Source: Gemmatimonadota bacterium (GTDB lineage: Bacteria > Gemmatimonadota > Gemmatimonadetes > Longimicrobiales > UBA6960). From it: a stretch of DNA of 7,450 bases. Of the stretch, positions 1-6,254 are shown in pieces; within the stretch, counting starts at the first letter, position 1; each line of letters begins with the position of its first letter. Location of the stretch: the NCBI GenBank assembly GCA_022564535.1, contig JADFLD010000090.1, positions 1-7,450 of the forward strand. The letters are read 5' to 3'. Below the pieces are notes generated by a model, which saw nothing but the letters and a program-made list of their open reading frames with translations, was not told where the DNA came from and made no database searches. The translations under genes and the position numbers were made by a program.

Positions 1-57
1 CAGGACGACCGCGCGACGCGCGCTGGACAACTTAGCAGCCTGTTTCAAGAAGTGTGG

Positions 58-76
58 CACCGGCTCCCAGCCGGTG
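58..76. repeat. Perfect 8-bp hairpin, REP-like
   Basis: CACCGGCT at 58-65 and AGCCGGTG at 69-76 are exact reverse complements around a CCC loop. There is no T-run on either side, so an intrinsic terminator is unlikely. Its sequence resembles the core of GC-rich palindromes scattered through several environmental phyla. It could be a REP unit or the end of a longer repeat. Confidence 0.6.
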
Positions 77-210
77 AACCCGTTGGCGATTTCCCCGATG
101 ACCGAAATATGGAGCGTTTGCACGGGATGGTAGCCGGCGCCGTACCATGAACCAGCCTTCCGCGATCGGCACGTAGTGTAGTGATTCATAATTGCCGCCG
201 CTTCTGAAAA

Positions 211-270
211 CCGAGCCGCGCCCGTAAGGAAGCGGTTTCTCTGTCCCCCTCCCTCACGGTCGGGGCTCGG
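211..270. repeat. Imperfect 25-bp inverted repeat, REP/BIME-like
   Basis: The left arm (211-235) and right arm (246-270) match at 20 of 25 positions as reverse complements, around a 10-base loop (236-245). The outer 7 bp (CCGAGCC / GGCTCGG) pair perfectly. An alternative 7-bp stem exists between 198-204 (CCGCTTC) and 229-235 (GAAGCGG), so the left arm could refold. The structure lies 60-80 bases upstream of the DUF971 gene. A poly-U tail is absent, so it is more likely an interspersed palindrome than a terminator, although it could affect mRNA stability. Confidence 0.6.
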
Positions 271-302
271 ATAAGATGCAAACAGCGTGACAAACTACAC
301 TG

Positions 303-318
303 CCGCATCGTCATGCGG
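303..318. other. Small hairpin in the DUF971 leader
   Basis: CCGCAT (303-308) and ATGCGG (313-318) form a perfect 6-bp stem with a CGTC tetraloop. A competing pairing links CATCGT (306-311) to ACGATG (327-332), which would bring in the first possible ATG at 330. It may be chance at this GC content. No recognisable riboswitch or attenuator accompanies it. Confidence 0.3.
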
Positions 319-347
319 TCGCTTGTACGATGGAAAGGCCCGGCTTG

Positions 348-710
348 ATGGACACTGAGGATAGATCGCCCGCTGACGCCTCGCCCACACCGCGCGATCT
401 GAAAGTTCAGCTCAAAGCGCAGCGATTGATCATCGAGTGGCAGGACGGTGGTCGAAGCGAGTATTCCTTGGGCGAGCTTCGTCGGCGTTGCCCGTGCGCG
501 ACGTGCCGCACCGAGCGTGAGAAGCAGGATCCCAACCCACTGAAAATCCTCAAAGTCGATCCGACCGATATCCGTGTCACCAGCGCCCAGCTCGTGGGTA
601 ACTACGCGATCCAGTTTTTCTGGTCGGACGGCCACAGCACGGGCATTTTCGACTTCCGGTTCCTGAGAGGCCTCGTTTCGTCCGGGGCCGATGGAACGTC
701 CAAGTCGTAG
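348..710 (+). CDS. DUF971 (GBBH-like N-terminal domain) protein
   Basis: A protein of about 120 residues made up almost entirely of one DUF971 / gamma-butyrobetaine hydroxylase-like N-terminal domain (LKVQLKAQRLIIEWQDG through FDFRFLRGL). Numbered from the ATG at 348, it has a CxCxxC cluster (C48, C50, C53) and a histidine at H96 in SDGHSTG. In eukaryotic gamma-butyrobetaine hydroxylase the equivalent three cysteines and one histidine hold a structural zinc, so zinc binding is likely here. The catalytic 2-oxoglutarate oxygenase domain is absent, so it is not a hydroxylase. In bacteria the domain stands alone or is fused to or beside Mrp/ApbC-type Fe-S carriers, and its role is unproven. I prefer ATG 348 to ATG 330 because GGAAAGG (332-338) sits at Shine-Dalgarno distance from it and conserved sequence begins later. 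It is cytosolic, with no signal peptide or membrane segment. Confidence 0.85.
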   Translation: MDTEDRSPADASPTPRDLKVQLKAQRLIIEWQDGGRSEYSLGELRRRCPCATCRTEREKQDPNPLKILKVDPTDIRVTSAQLVGNYAIQFFWSDGHSTGIFDFRFLRGLVSSGADGTSKS

Positions 711-828
711 ATGTGCTGACTGGCTGCGGGGTAAGATCACCGACCGCTCGTGGGCGGGGTCAGCGCATCGTTACGCCCGAACGAACGCCCTATCTGTCGC
801 AAATCGGCCCCTTATTCGGATGATAGAC

Positions 829-845
829 CCGCCCGCGCAGGGCGG
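829..845. other. GC-rich hairpin between DUF971 gene and recG
   Basis: CCGCCC (829-834) pairs perfectly with GGGCGG (840-845) around a 5-base loop, about 120 bases after the DUF971 stop. No T-run follows, so it is at best a weak terminator. It lies in sequence that I regard as non-coding (711-944). Confidence 0.35.
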
Positions 846-856
846 AGGCGGTGTGA

Positions 857-884
857 TTGCCCGATCGCAACCGATGGGTATACT
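857..884 (+). promoter_or_regulatory. Possible sigma70-type promoter for recG
   Basis: TTGCCC (857-862, 4 of 6 matches to the -35 consensus) is followed after 16 bases by TATACT (879-884, 5 of 6 to the -10 consensus). Transcription would start near 890, shortly before the ATG proposed for recG at 945. The match is modest. It is supported mainly by position: it falls in a stretch with weak codon bias between the DUF971 gene and the recognisable RecG homology. AT-rich hexamers are uncommon in this GC-rich sequence. Confidence 0.35.
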
Positions 885-944
885 GAGCGACCTTATCCGC
901 CCCGACGCTTTCGTTCGGCGCTGCCGGCAAGGCGTGGTGGGGCT

Positions 945-2897
945 ATGGGCCGGATCGCGCCCCCTTGCGTGGGGCGTCTCGATGTGGGTATGGATGTCAC
1001 CACGATCGGGCGCATTCGCAGCAAGGGCGTCATCCCCACGCGGCGTGGACTCAAGATTTTCCAGGCGGTGATCGAAGACGACTCGGGAATGATCACCGTC
1101 GCCTGGCCGGGCCAGCCGTGGCTCGAGCGGAAGCTCCGCAAGGGTGACACCCTGCTCGTGACCGGGAACGTGAAGTTCTTTCACGGGCGTCAGCTTCATC
1201 CTCGCGAATTCACGATTCTCGCGCGGGGCGAAGAGCTCGCCGAGAGCCCGGGGATGATCTTCGTCACGTATCCGGCGAGCGAGGACATCCCGCAGTGGGT
1301 GCTGCGAAGCGTCTTCGAGAAGAACCTCGACGAGTTGCTCGACTGGGCGAACGACGACGAGTACAGGTCCGACGATGACGCTCGACACGACCTTCCGACG
1401 CTCCGCCAGGCGCTTACGTGGATGCACCGCCCAGACTCACTGCCCGACGTGGAACGGGGCCGCCGCCGCCTCGCCTACGACGAGCTCTTCTTCCTTCAGC
1501 TCGTCCAGGCGCAGGCGCGTCGAAAGGCGACCGAGCTCGAGCCCGGCATCCGGCATGAGCGCACGAACGAGCTCGTTCGCCCGTTGCTCGAGGCGCTTCC
1601 GTTCTCCCTCACAGGGGCGCAAGCCAAGGCCCTCCGTGAGATCTACGCCGACATGCGGTCCGATCGGCGCATGAGCAGGCTTCTCCAGGGAGACGTTGGC
1701 TCCGGAAAGACCGCGGTGGCCCTTTTCGCAATGCTTCTGGCGGTGGAGGGGGGGCGACAGGGGGCGCTCATGGCTCCGACCGAGATCCTCGCCGAGCAGC
1801 ACGCCTTCAACATCCGGGCGCTTCTCGAGCCGCTTGGGGTCGAGGTGGTCCTCCTCACGGGTGGCCTCGGCGCGGCCCCCCGTCGTGCGGCGCTCGAAGC
1901 GATCGCCTCTGGAAGCGCGCAGATCGTCGTGGGTACGCACGCCCTCATCCAGGACAGCGTGACGTTTTTCGAGCTCGGACTCGTCGTCGTCGACGAGCAG
2001 CACCGTTTCGGTGTGAAGCAGCGGATGGCGCTTCTGGAGCGGGAGGACGTGCGCCCTGACGTCCTCCTGATGTCCGCGACGCCCATCCCGCGCTCCCTCG
2101 CCTTGGCACTGTACGGCGATCTCGACCTCAGCATCCTCGACGAGATGCCGCCGGGACGCACGCCCGTGAAGACGGCGCTGCGAACGCCGGACCGGCGTGC
2201 CGCGGTGTACGCATTCGTACGCGACCAGGTCTCAGCGGGGCGCCAGGCGTACATCGTCTACCCGCTCGTAGACGAATCCGAAAAGGTCGACCTCCTCTCT
2301 GCCACCCAGGAGTACGAGCGCCTCCGCTCGGAGGTCTTCCCCGATTCGAGGGTCGGCCTGATCCACGGGCAGCTCTCGCCTGGAGAAAAAGATGACGTCA
2401 TGCGGAGTTTTCTCGCGGGGGACGTCGACATCCTCGTTGCGACGACGGTCATCGAGGTTGGCATCGACGTGTCGAACGCCAGCGTGATGATCATCGAGCA
2501 CGCCGAGCGCTTCGGTCTCTCGCAGCTCCATCAGCTACGTGGCCGCGTCGGTCGCGGAGCCGCCGAGAGTCATTGCATCCTCATCGCGGAGCCCGGCGAG
2601 GATGCGCGGGAGCGACTCACCGTATTCAAGGACACGACGGACGGCTTCAAGATCTCTCGTGCCGACCTGAGGATCCGCGGACAGGGCGACCTGTTCGGCA
2701 GCCAGCAGCACGGAAAGGACCCGGTGCTCCGGTTCGCCGACCTGATGGTCGACGAGGATCTCGTGGTCGTCGCACAGCGCGAGGCCCGCAGCCTCATTTC
2801 CACCGATCCGGATCTTGGGAATCCCGATCACCAGCGCATCCGCGATCATCTCATACTTCGCTACCACCACCGGTTGGTGATGTACGGCGTCGGGTAG
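945..2897 (+). CDS. recG: ATP-dependent DNA helicase RecG (short N-terminus)
   Basis: RecG is the superfamily 2 DNA translocase that remodels stalled replication forks and branched recombination intermediates. Numbered from ATG 945 (650 residues), the wedge/OB domain spans about residues 14-90 (VGMDVTTIGRIRSKG to REFTILA), followed by a linker helix region. The helicase core has the Q-type element PFSLTGAQA near 219-227, Walker A GDVGSGKT 249-256, MAPTE from 276, DEQH box 350-353, SATPIPR 377-383 and QLRGRVGRG 530-538. The C-terminal TRG region (ADLRIRGQGDLFGSQQHG) is present. The family is usually about 680-700 residues. The conserved opening block (GVGP, DLL, PRRYED) is missing: the frame stays open back to GTG 750, but those extra 65 residues are Arg/Pro-rich, have weak GC3 and do not resemble RecG. 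ATG 945, with G-rich GGTGGGG at 936-942, or the later GTG 984 / ATG 990, are the best starts. Confidence 0.93.
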   Translation: MGRIAPPCVGRLDVGMDVTTIGRIRSKGVIPTRRGLKIFQAVIEDDSGMITVAWPGQPWLERKLRKGDTLLVTGNVKFFHGRQLHPREFTILARGEELAESPGMIFVTYPASEDIPQWVLRSVFEKNLDELLDWANDDEYRSDDDARHDLPTLRQALTWMHRPDSLPDVERGRRRLAYDELFFLQLVQAQARRKATELEPGIRHERTNELVRPLLEALPFSLTGAQAKALREIYADMRSDRRMSRLLQGDVGSGKTAVALFAMLLAVEGGRQGALMAPTEILAEQHAFNIRALLEPLGVEVVLLTGGLGAAPRRAALEAIASGSAQIVVGTHALIQDSVTFFELGLVVVDEQHRFGVKQRMALLEREDVRPDVLLMSATPIPRSLALALYGDLDLSILDEMPPGRTPVKTALRTPDRRAAVYAFVRDQVSAGRQAYIVYPLVDESEKVDLLSATQEYERLRSEVFPDSRVGLIHGQLSPGEKDDVMRSFLAGDVDILVATTVIEVGIDVSNASVMIIEHAERFGLSQLHQLRGRVGRGAAESHCILIAEPGEDARERLTVFKDTTDGFKISRADLRIRGQGDLFGSQQHGKDPVLRFADLMVDEDLVVVAQREARSLISTDPDLGNPDHQRIRDHLILRYHHRLVMYGVG

Positions 2898-3038
2898 AAC
2901 GCCGGTGGACGCACGGCGGGCCGCGTGGTGGGGCCATAGCGCTGCCCCGCTGCTTCCCCCGCCGCGCCATTCTGTGCATTCTCCTGCCGCGTTCATCACT
3001 TCTCCGGCATCCCGTTGAAAGACGGTTCGAGAGCGACG

Positions 3039-4325
3039 ATGGTCGAAATCAAGGAGTTGGGGGAACACGTCGGCGAGAGCGTGACCGTGCGGGGCTGGGT
3101 AGAGGCCACGCGCGGACATGGCAAGGTCGCGTTTACCGTAGTGCGTGACGGGACGGGCGTACTCCAGGGCGTGTTGGTGAAGAGTCAGGTCGACGAGGCG
3201 ACGTGGGAGTTACAGCAGTCGTTCACCCAGGAGTCATTGGTCTCGCTCACCGGGGAGGTGAAGGAGGACGACCGGGCGCCCGGAGGCTATGAGCTCGGCG
3301 TCTCGAAGGTGGAGCTGCTTGCGGCCGCGGAGGAATACCCCATCCAGCCGAAGGAGCACGGCGTCGAGTTTCTCCTCGACAACCGTCATCTCTGGTTGCG
3401 GTCGTCGTTGCAACGTGCCGGTCTCCGAGTGCGGTCCGAGGTCGAGCAGGCGATCCACGACTTCTTCTACGCACGAGACTTCGTCCGCATCGACGCCCCC
3501 ATTCTGACGGGCGCGATCGGCGAGCACGCTGGAACCTTGTTCGAGACGGATTACTTCGGAGAGACCGCGTACTTGGCCCAGACCGGGCAGCTCTACGTCG
3601 AGGCGGCGTGCCCCGCCTTCCGTCGCGTGTATTGCTTCGGGCCCACGTTCCGCGCCGAGAAGTCCAAGACGCGTCGGCATTTGACCGAGTTCTGGATGAT
3701 CGAGCCGGAGGTCGCTTTCGCCGACTCGAACGACAACATGCGGCTGCAGGAGGAGTTCGTCTCCTACATCGTCGAACGGGCGCTGGAGCGGTGTCAGGAG
3801 GAGCTGAAGGTGCTGGAGCGGGACACGGCCAAGCTGGAGCTCGTGAAGCCGCCTTTCCCGCGAATGAGCTATACCGAAGCCGTCGATTTCCTGCGGGCCC
3901 AAGGGAGCGAAGTCGAATGGGGCCATGACCTCGGGGCGGTCGACGAGAACCTCCTGATGGAGGGACGTGACATCCCGCTCTTCGTCTATGACTACCCGAA
4001 GAGCGTGAAGGCCTTCTACATGAAGGAGAATCCGGACGACCCGCGCACCGTTCTGTGCAACGATCTCCTTGCACCCGAGGGCTATGGGGAGATCATCGGC
4101 GGGAGCCAGCGCGAGGACGACCTGGGGCGGCTGCAGGGGAGGATTCGGGAGGAGAAGCTGCCCGAAGAGGCCTACGCGTGGTACCTGGATCTGCGCCGTT
4201 TCGGGACGTTCCCGCATTCCGGTTTCGGGCTCGGTCTCGAGCGGACCGTCGGCTGGATCGCCGGGCGGCATCACATTCGCGAGATGATTCCGTTCCCGCG
4301 GCTCATGAACCGCCTGTATCCCTAG
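3039..4325 (+). CDS. asnS: Asparagine--tRNA ligase (AsnRS)
   Basis: Class IIb aminoacyl-tRNA synthetase that charges tRNA-Asn with asparagine using ATP in the cytosol. The 428-residue protein starts with an OB-fold anticodon-binding domain (about residues 10-95, VTVRGWVE through DGTGVLQG), then the class II catalytic core. Motif 2 is at about 204-224 (FRAEKSKTRRHLTEFWMIEPE), where HLTEFWM is typical of AsnRS rather than AspRS. CNDLLAPEGYGEIIGGSQRED and motif 3 GFGLGLERTV (395-404, with the ATP-binding Arg at 402) are also AsnRS-like. Length is normal for bacterial AsnRS. ATG 3039 is preferred over the in-frame TTG at 3015 because homology begins directly after it; only a weak purine stretch (CGAGAG, 3028-3033) precedes it. 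The 141-base gap after recG holds only a weak 5-bp stem (2930-2934 / 2944-2948) and no clear promoter or terminator. Its presence implies that direct Asn-tRNA charging occurs in this organism. Confidence 0.96.
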   Translation: MVEIKELGEHVGESVTVRGWVEATRGHGKVAFTVVRDGTGVLQGVLVKSQVDEATWELQQSFTQESLVSLTGEVKEDDRAPGGYELGVSKVELLAAAEEYPIQPKEHGVEFLLDNRHLWLRSSLQRAGLRVRSEVEQAIHDFFYARDFVRIDAPILTGAIGEHAGTLFETDYFGETAYLAQTGQLYVEAACPAFRRVYCFGPTFRAEKSKTRRHLTEFWMIEPEVAFADSNDNMRLQEEFVSYIVERALERCQEELKVLERDTAKLELVKPPFPRMSYTEAVDFLRAQGSEVEWGHDLGAVDENLLMEGRDIPLFVYDYPKSVKAFYMKENPDDPRTVLCNDLLAPEGYGEIIGGSQREDDLGRLQGRIREEKLPEEAYAWYLDLRRFGTFPHSGFGLGLERTVGWIAGRHHIREMIPFPRLMNRLYP

Positions 4326-4329
4326 CACC

Positions 4330-5406
4330 ATGCGTTGCGCCGTGCTCGACATGATGGACCGCCGCCCCATCTGGGCGATGCCCGCGTGGGTTCCCGACGA
4401 GCTCCGCGAAGCGCTCTCCTCCGGCTGGGAGTTGGTGGTGATCGAGGAGGAGACCGATGGGTCGGGTGATGGGGCGGGCCGTGTCTCCCCGGCCGTTCTC
4501 GAAGCGGTCTCGGAGGCTGAGGTGTACTTCGGCTACGGCATTGCCACGGAGTTGCTCGAGGCGGGTCCTCGTCTCAAGTGGGTACACTCGGGGGCCGCTG
4601 GCGTGGGCAAGTCTCTGACGAAGACCATGCTCGAGAGCTCGGTCGTGTTCACCAACTCCGCCGGAATCCACGCACCACCGATCGCGGAGACGGTGTTGGC
4701 GATGCTGCTCTTCTTCTTTCGAGGGCTGGACTTCGCGGTGGCCGGGCAACGGCGCTCCGAGTGGTCCGCCGAACCCTACTACGTCGAGGACACCCCACTG
4801 ACGGAGCTTTCGATGGCCACAGTGGGCATCGTGGGTTTCGGGGGGATCGGCCGAGAAGTGGCGCGCCGCGTTGCGAGCCTCGGTGCGAGGGTCATCGCCG
4901 TCAGGCGAACACCCGCCGGGGCGGGGGAGGCGCGGCTCGAACCGGTCGCCGGGGGCGATGGGCTCGGATCTCACATCGACATCGTCTTTGGAGAATCGGG
5001 GCTCAAAACCGTGTTCCGCGAGAGCGATGCCGTCGTCGTCGCGGTGCCGGACACGCCCGAGACGAGGGGACTGATCGACGCGCCCATGCTGGCACGGATG
5101 AAGCCAGGGGCGGTGTTCATCAACGTGGCGCGTGGCAGACTCGTCGATGAGGTGGCCCTGGTGGAAGCCTTGGGCACCGGCCGCATTCGCGGCGCTGGCC
5201 TCGACGTCTTCTCCCAGGAGCCGCTTCCGTCCGATCACCCCCTTTGGGCACTCTCGAATGTCGTTCTTACGCCCCACGTGTCCGCTGTTACGCGAGGGTT
5301 CTGGCGTCGGGAGACCGACCTGATTGTCCGGAACCTCAAGCGGTTCGTGGTCGAGGCGCCGATCGACGAGTGGGAGAACGTCGTGGACAAGCGAGCGGGT
5401 TATTGA
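4330..5406 (+). CDS. D-2-hydroxyacid dehydrogenase, GhrA/GhrB-like
   Basis: A 358-residue NAD(P)-dependent D-isomer 2-hydroxyacid dehydrogenase, which interconverts 2-keto acids (glyoxylate, hydroxypyruvate, phenylpyruvate or similar) and D-2-hydroxy acids. The Rossmann glycine motif GFGGIG is at 169-174. The family's catalytic triad is complete: Arg268 (NVARGR), Glu297 (SQEPLP) and His316 (TPHVSA). The strand ending VIAVRRTP carries Arg-Arg where NAD-preferring members have an acidic residue, which suggests NADPH preference, as in GhrA/GhrB-type reductases. A longer than usual loop (about 200-230, SHIDIVFGESGLKT) follows this strand. The substrate cannot be told from sequence; it lacks the extra ACT domain of many SerA proteins, so phosphoglycerate dehydrogenase is less likely. 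The ATG lies 4 bases after the asnS stop, so the two are probably co-transcribed, although their functions are not obviously linked. The end overlaps mazG convergently. Confidence 0.9.
   Translation: MRCAVLDMMDRRPIWAMPAWVPDELREALSSGWELVVIEEETDGSGDGAGRVSPAVLEAVSEAEVYFGYGIATELLEAGPRLKWVHSGAAGVGKSLTKTMLESSVVFTNSAGIHAPPIAETVLAMLLFFFRGLDFAVAGQRRSEWSAEPYYVEDTPLTELSMATVGIVGFGGIGREVARRVASLGARVIAVRRTPAGAGEARLEPVAGGDGLGSHIDIVFGESGLKTVFRESDAVVVAVPDTPETRGLIDAPMLARMKPGAVFINVARGRLVDEVALVEALGTGRIRGAGLDVFSQEPLPSDHPLWALSNVVLTPHVSAVTRGFWRRETDLIVRNLKRFVVEAPIDEWENVVDKRAGY
5400..5406. other. 7-bp convergent gene overlap
   Basis: TTATTGA contains both stops: TGA of the plus-strand dehydrogenase (5404-5406) and TAA of minus-strand mazG (5400-5402 read in reverse). 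There is therefore no room for a terminator between the two genes, and their transcripts should overlap at the 3' ends. Confidence 0.9.
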
Positions 5407-6191
5407 CTCTGCTTCAGCTCCTCCCACAGCTCGTCCAGTACCGCCAGCCCCGCGGTTTGCAACTCGATCCCACGCTCGGCAGTGAGGTGCTCCAGTCGTT
5501 CGAACCGGTTCTGGAACTTCTGGTTGGCACGGGCGAGCGCCGTTGTCGGATGCGTGCCGGCCAATCGGGCCAGATTGACGGCCGCGAAGAGTAGGTCACC
5601 GACTTCCTCGAGGATGGCGTCCTGCTTCCCGGCCTCGATCGCTTCACCTACCTCGTCCAGCTCCTCGGCCACCTTGGCGAAGGCGCCGCGGTAGTCTTCC
5701 CAGTCGAAGCCGACTCCGGCGACGCGCTCCTGAATGCGATGGGCCTTGGTGAGCGGGTCGAGGCCCGATGCGAGCCCGGAGAGCACCCCGGCCCCCGGTG
5801 CCCGCTCGGCGGCCTTGAGCGCCTCCCACTCCTGGCGCTCTCCGTCTCCGAAGAGGTGTGGGTGCCGGGCGATCATCTTCTTTTCCAGACGTCCGTACAC
5901 CGAGCCGGCGTCCAGCTGGCCCGTCTCTTCAGCGACGACGATCTGGAAAGCGAGGTTGAGCAGGAGGTCGCCGAGCTCACCTTCGAGCTGATGGGGGTCT
6001 CCATCGCGGATCGCGTCGACGACCTCGTGGGTTTCTTCGAGGAGGTATGGGATCAGGGACTCCGCTGTCTGACGACGATCCCACGGACACTCCACCCTGA
6101 GGAAGCGCACGAGCGCGAGGGCGCGATCGAGCGAGCCTGGTCCCGGAAAGTGGTGGCGGTCCATATCGGACGGTTCGATGGAGTCGGTCAT
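5400..6191 (-). CDS. mazG: Nucleoside triphosphate pyrophosphohydrolase MazG
   Basis: MazG hydrolyses (d)NTPs to the NMP plus pyrophosphate, helping to clear non-canonical nucleotides and, in E. coli, lowering ppGpp under starvation. Two tandem all-alpha MazG domains are visible, as in the 263-residue E. coli enzyme. Numbered from the start at 6191 (263 residues), the first carries CPWD (35-38), EETHE (52-56) and E72/D75 (ELGD). The second carries EELDE (176-180) and E196/D199 (EVGD). Both acidic EExxE + ExxD magnesium sites look complete, and KKMIARHPHLFGD and GFDWEDY are family hallmarks. An in-frame ATG at 6242 would add 17 basic residues (MPRRGPRDDPARFTTTR) not expected for the family; ATG 6164 is also possible. 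No start has a good Shine-Dalgarno. The gene diverges from alr and converges on the dehydrogenase. Confidence 0.93.
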   Translation of the reverse strand: MTDSIEPSDMDRHHFPGPGSLDRALALVRFLRVECPWDRRQTAESLIPYLLEETHEVVDAIRDGDPHQLEGELGDLLLNLAFQIVVAEETGQLDAGSVYGRLEKKMIARHPHLFGDGERQEWEALKAAERAPGAGVLSGLASGLDPLTKAHRIQERVAGVGFDWEDYRGAFAKVAEELDEVGEAIEAGKQDAILEEVGDLLFAAVNLARLAGTHPTTALARANQKFQNRFERLEHLTAERGIELQTAGLAVLDELWEELKQSQ

Positions 6192-6254
6192 GCGTGTCGT
6201 AGTGAAGCGAGCGGGGTCGTCTCGAGGCCCTCTTCTTGGCATCTTTCGCGGCCT
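6192..6254. promoter_or_regulatory. Divergent mazG/alr intergenic region
   Basis: About 63 bases separate the preferred mazG start from the alr start, and both promoters should lie here or inside the neighbouring 5' coding ends. The only consensus-like hexamer is TTGACA on the minus strand (6261-6256), which overlaps the alr start codon and has no matching -10 at 16-18 bases. Neither gene has a clear Shine-Dalgarno in this region, so short or leaderless transcripts are possible. Confidence 0.4.

Larger units (their letters stand above)
1..285. repeat. Repeat-like non-coding region with two palindromes
   Basis: No frame here has convincing coding character. The stretch contains a perfect short hairpin (58-76) and a large imperfect inverted repeat (211-270), separated by sequence whose minus-strand reading gives protein-like but frame-broken fragments. 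From memory, spurious short translations like those obtained here (a CGTGSQPV-type string on the plus strand, a PLPYGRGSV-type string on the minus strand) are frequent among hypothetical proteins of Acidobacteria, Planctomycetes and relatives, where they come from interspersed intergenic palindromes. That recollection is why I call it a repeat; only one copy is visible in this window, so multiplicity is inferred. The exact element borders are not visible. Confidence 0.5.

Noticed and set aside
1..150. Plus-strand frame open from base 1 to TGA at 148-150, as a possible C-terminus of an upstream gene.
   Set aside because: 49 codons open by chance is not unusual at this GC content, GC3 is only about 61 percent, and the hairpin lies within it.
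1..189. Minus-strand frame from ATG 189, open to the left edge (63 codons, begins MNHYTTCRSR), GC3 about 75 percent.
   Set aside because: Codon bias is suggestive, but it overlaps the hairpin and repeat-like sequence, adjacent frames read equally protein-like, and I recognise no family. More likely a spurious ORF on a repeat.
186..740. Minus-strand ORF of 184 codons opposite the DUF971 gene.
   Set aside because: Antisense shadow of a recognised gene, with no family resemblance.
750..944. N-terminal extension of RecG from GTG 750.
   Set aside because: Arg/Pro-rich, weak codon bias, no RecG similarity, and contains a promoter-like pair.
2930..2948. Possible terminator between recG and asnS.
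   Set aside because: Only a 5-bp stem with a 9-base loop and no T-run.
3234..4370. Minus-strand ORF of 378 codons opposite asnS.
   Set aside because: High-GC antisense shadow; asnS is unambiguous.
4303..5427. Minus-strand ORF of 374 codons opposite the dehydrogenase.
   Set aside because: Antisense shadow; the dehydrogenase motifs on the plus strand are complete.
5739..6254. Upstream extension of the alr frame by 172 codons.
   Set aside because: Antisense to mazG. Alanine racemase homology begins at 6255 and the total length without the extension is normal.
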